Assembly: GCA_023401925.1 (NCBI GenBank)
Contig: JAEXDA010000043.1
Span: 124,001 to 188,000 of the forward strand
Source of the DNA: Bacillota bacterium
GTDB lineage: Bacteria > Bacillota > UBA4882 > UBA8346
Direction: 5' to 3'
DNA: 64,000 bases
Part shown: positions 61,620-64,000 of the stretch, piece after piece
How positions within the stretch are numbered: the first letter of the stretch is position 1
Layout: each line of letters opens with the position of its first letter
Translations under genes and position numbers: made by a program
The notes under the pieces: model-generated
Database searches by the model: none
Told to the model about the DNA's origin: nothing
Seen by the model: only the letters and a program-made list of their open reading frames with translations

Positions 61620-63248
61620 TTAAAAAATAAAATCCGTCGATAAAAAGTTGGACTTTCGTTCCTGGATGATCTCGGCCAGCAGGTCTTTATTGTTTTCATT
61701 TTCCTTGGCGGCCACCAAAGTTCTGATGGAAAATACCCTCAAGGCGTCGGATATCGATAAGGTACCTTCCGCCGAGTCTTTGCGTCCGGTAAAGGGGAAA
61801 ATATCGGGTCCTCTTTGACATTGGCTGTTAATGTTGACCCGTGAGACCTGATTTACCAGCGGATCGACCAAAGCGGCGATCTCATCGGGGTTCTTGCTGA
61901 AAATACTGACTTGCTGTCCATAGTTGGATTCCTCGATATAACCAATGGGAGTTGAAATTTCTTCAAAAGGAATGACCGGAATCACCGGTCCGAATTGTTC
62001 CTCGTAATAAATCCGCATGTTTTCATTGACCGGATAGAGCAGGGCGGGAGTAAATATTGAATAAAAGGGGGTTCCGCCGCCCTCATTGATTACCCTCGCC
62101 CCTTTGTCCAGGGCATCGGAAACCAGCTCCGCCAAATAATCGGTTTTGTTGTTTTCCGGTAAGGGCGTGATTTGAACATTTTGACTCCAGGGCATACCGA
62201 TATTGAGGCCGTTGATAACCGCCGCTAATTTTTCTAAAAACGGTTGGGCCACGCTTTGGTGAACAAATATCAACTTTAAGGCTGTACAACGCTGGCCGTT
62301 GTAAGAGAGAGTTCCTAATAAGCACTCCTGCACAGCCAGATCCAGATCGGCATCAGGAAGGATAATCGCCGGATTTTTGGCATCAAGCCCCAGCACTGAG
62401 CGAAGCCGGTGGGGTTTGGGATGTTGCTTTTTGATAGTGTCCGCGATTTTACTGGTGCCGATAAAGGCCAGTACATCGATTTTTCCGGAGCTCATCAAAG
62501 GAGAAATGATATTGGAACCCCGTCCGTAAACAAAATTAATGACTCCGGGCGGGAAACAGTCCCGGAAAATCGGGAGCAGGGGCCGGTATAATAAAGTTCC
62601 AAGCTTTGGCGGTTTACAAATCACGGTATTTCCCATAATCAACGCCGGAATCAAGGTAGTAAACGTTTCATTGAGCGGGTAGTTAAAAGGGCCCATACTC
62701 AGCGTGACACCCAGAGAGGACCGGCGGACCTGGCCGATAATGCCTTCTTCGATTTGAAAACGGGATGAAACCCGGTCCAGTTCCTTGACAGCCTCAATGG
62801 TACCGCAGATATAATCGAGGGTCCGGTCGAATTCTTTTATGGAATCCTGATAGCTTTTACCGATTTCCCACATCAGTAGTTTGACAATTTCCGCCTTTTC
62901 CGCTTTCATGCGGCGGGCGAATTCCTGCATATGTTGGATTCTTTTGGCTACCGGCATGGTGGGCCAAAGCCCTTTCCCGTTATCATAAGCTTCTACCGCA
63001 GCAGTCAGCACTTCCAGTATGGTTTCTTCCGATAATAGGGGATAAGAGCCAAGAAGTTTCGGGGCAAAAGCGCCGTCCGGGCCGGCAATAAAAATTGGTG
63101 AAAAAACTTCCTGGTTGGGGCCATTCCACTTCCTGAGTTCGCCGTTTATCAGAAATTCATTTTGGCAAGTCGGTTCTTTGATTTGAAATTCCGTAGGAAT
63201 TTCGTTCTCAGTGGGGAATAATTTATTAATATCCGTTGAACGAGTCAT
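61620..63248 (-). CDS. gapN: NADP-dependent aldehyde dehydrogenase, GapN-like
   Basis: 542 residues from ATG 63248 (SD CAGGAGGT). Aldehyde dehydrogenase fold: LSMGPFNYPLNETFTTLIPA, ICKPPKLGTLLYRPLLP, catalytic Cys in YNGQRCTALKLIFV, and EEQFGPVIPVIPFEE. The NxxxCxxRGPDxFPF(T/S)G end is typical of non-phosphorylating glyceraldehyde-3-phosphate dehydrogenases. It would make NADPH and 3-phosphoglycerate directly. About 60 residues longer than the classical GapN. Transcribed against the sugar operon. Confidence 0.88.
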   Translation of the reverse strand: MTRSTDINKLFPTENEIPTEFQIKEPTCQNEFLINGELRKWNGPNQEVFSPIFIAGPDGAFAPKLLGSYPLLSEETILEVLTAAVEAYDNGKGLWPTMPVAKRIQHMQEFARRMKAEKAEIVKLLMWEIGKSYQDSIKEFDRTLDYICGTIEAVKELDRVSSRFQIEEGIIGQVRRSSLGVTLSMGPFNYPLNETFTTLIPALIMGNTVICKPPKLGTLLYRPLLPIFRDCFPPGVINFVYGRGSNIISPLMSSGKIDVLAFIGTSKIADTIKKQHPKPHRLRSVLGLDAKNPAIILPDADLDLAVQECLLGTLSYNGQRCTALKLIFVHQSVAQPFLEKLAAVINGLNIGMPWSQNVQITPLPENNKTDYLAELVSDALDKGARVINEGGGTPFYSIFTPALLYPVNENMRIYYEEQFGPVIPVIPFEEISTPIGYIEESNYGQQVSIFSKNPDEIAALVDPLVNQVSRVNINSQCQRGPDIFPFTGRKDSAEGTLSISDALRVFSIRTLVAAKENENNKDLLAEIIQERKSNFLSTDFIF

Positions 63249-63364
63249 TTTACGACCTCCTGTTTTCAATGACCTTGTTAGAGATAAGTTCTTGATCAAA
63301 AAAAATTATCCTTTTTTTGTAAAAATTGTGATCTGAAATTGATTAAATTGGAGGAAAAAAATTG

Positions 63365-63898
63365 ATGATTCTCTCAGTAATCCAGAAACGCCGAAGTATC
63401 CGAAAATATCTCAAGAAAATCGTTGAATCAGAGAAACGGGATGCCTTGATTGAAGCGGCATTAAGGGCGCCAACTTCAAGAGGGCTTAATCCATGGGAGT
63501 TTATAGTCGTCGATAATCCAGACTTGCTGAATACGCTATCTTCTTCCAAACAGTACGGTTCTTCTTTCTTAAAAGAGGCCTCCTTGGCGATAGTGATTTG
63601 CGCTGATGCCCGGCGAAGCGATGTTTGGATTGAGGATACTGCGATTACCGCGACCTTTATCCAGTTAACTGCGGAATCGCTTGGAATAGGGAGTTGTTGG
63701 ATTCAAATCCGGGAGCGGATGCACGATAATCATCAAACGGCAGAAAATTTCATTCAAGGGGTTTTGGGGATCCCGGAATCGTTGAAAGTGGATTCCATCA
63801 TCGCTCTTGGTTATCCTGGGGAAGCTCCGAAGTCCCATGAGCAAGATGAACTGCAATACGGGAAGGTATCCTATAATCGTTACGGAAACCGAAAATAA
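63365..63898 (+). CDS. Nitroreductase family protein
   Basis: 177 residues, FMN-binding fold. The N-terminal RRSIRKYLKK, AALRAPTSRGLNPWEF and ESLGIGSCWIQIRER segments are family motifs. Reduces nitro compounds or quinones with NAD(P)H; physiological substrate unknown. GGAGG lies ahead; TTG 63362 or ATG 63365 may be the start. Divergent from gapN. The last 100 bases of the window show nothing further. Confidence 0.9.
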   Translation: MILSVIQKRRSIRKYLKKIVESEKRDALIEAALRAPTSRGLNPWEFIVVDNPDLLNTLSSSKQYGSSFLKEASLAIVICADARRSDVWIEDTAITATFIQLTAESLGIGSCWIQIRERMHDNHQTAENFIQGVLGIPESLKVDSIIALGYPGEAPKSHEQDELQYGKVSYNRYGNRK

Positions 63899-64000
63899 CA
63901 TGAGTGACCCGGGGGAAAACTCTAGCTATAGAATAATCGATCGCTAAAAAAAAGTCTAGTTATATTTTAAAACCGCAACTATACTATGAATAACTGGCGG

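Overview
The window looks like a chromosome segment of an anaerobic, endospore-forming, motile member of the Bacillota (Clostridia-like or a related deep lineage). The evidence is: spmA/spmB, whiA, sepF and divIVA; a cggR-gap-pgk-tpiA-gpmI-eno-secG glycolytic cluster; an oxygen-independent (class III) ribonucleotide reductase as the only one present; acetate kinase; an aldo/keto reductase with iron-sulfur motifs; and two chemoreceptors. Base composition is moderately AT-rich. Strong SD sequences are common, and TTG/GTG starts are frequent. No rRNA, tRNA, CRISPR array or intact transposase was seen.

Layout. 1-4300 is a decaying accessory stretch: a run of perfect hairpins, a small Xre regulator, two small genes of unknown function, a KilA-N gene broken by a frameshift and a nonsense codon, a partial duplicate of a neighbouring gene, and a cloverleaf-like inverted repeat. 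4300-9200 holds small redox and regulatory genes (VOC protein, Fe-S aldo/keto reductase, flavoprotein) and two paralogous TetR regulators with near-identical operators. A third operator-like site lies in front of lon (9222-11606). 12000-26000 is conserved housekeeping: nrdR-nrdD-nrdG behind a promoter flanked by NrdR-box-like sites; pgeF, an HlyD-like protein, PIN-PhoH, the yggS-sepF-proC-ylmH-divIVA division cluster, spmAB on the opposite strand, and whiA. 24451-32159 is the glycolytic operon. 32300-36900 carries a chemoreceptor, a thioesterase, ackA, smpB and ssrA (tmRNA).

Downstream of ssrA, 36922-41570 is again degraded: an antitoxin fragment, small hypothetical genes, a lytic transglycosylase coupled to a 43-residue ORF, a multiply frameshifted gene, and an in-phase array of thirteen 21-bp modules. 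41572-45573 has an MFS transporter, a second chemoreceptor and an alpha/beta hydrolase. 45655-48589 is a peroxide-defence locus: a perfect 12-bp palindrome, a truncated PerR/Fur gene, ahpC, and a reductase whose AhpF-type domains are in reversed order.

48687-63898 reads as a carbohydrate-utilization locus. A secreted beta-helix protein is divergent from a YesM/YesN-type two-component system. These are followed by two sugar-binding proteins, one RbsA-type ATPase, one RbsC-type permease, an RpiB-type isomerase, a zinc polyol dehydrogenase, a GapN-type aldehyde dehydrogenase and a nitroreductase. The inferred flow is extracellular glycan cleavage, uptake of a monosaccharide or polyol, oxidation or isomerization, and entry into lower glycolysis. 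The substrate cannot be read from sequence alone.
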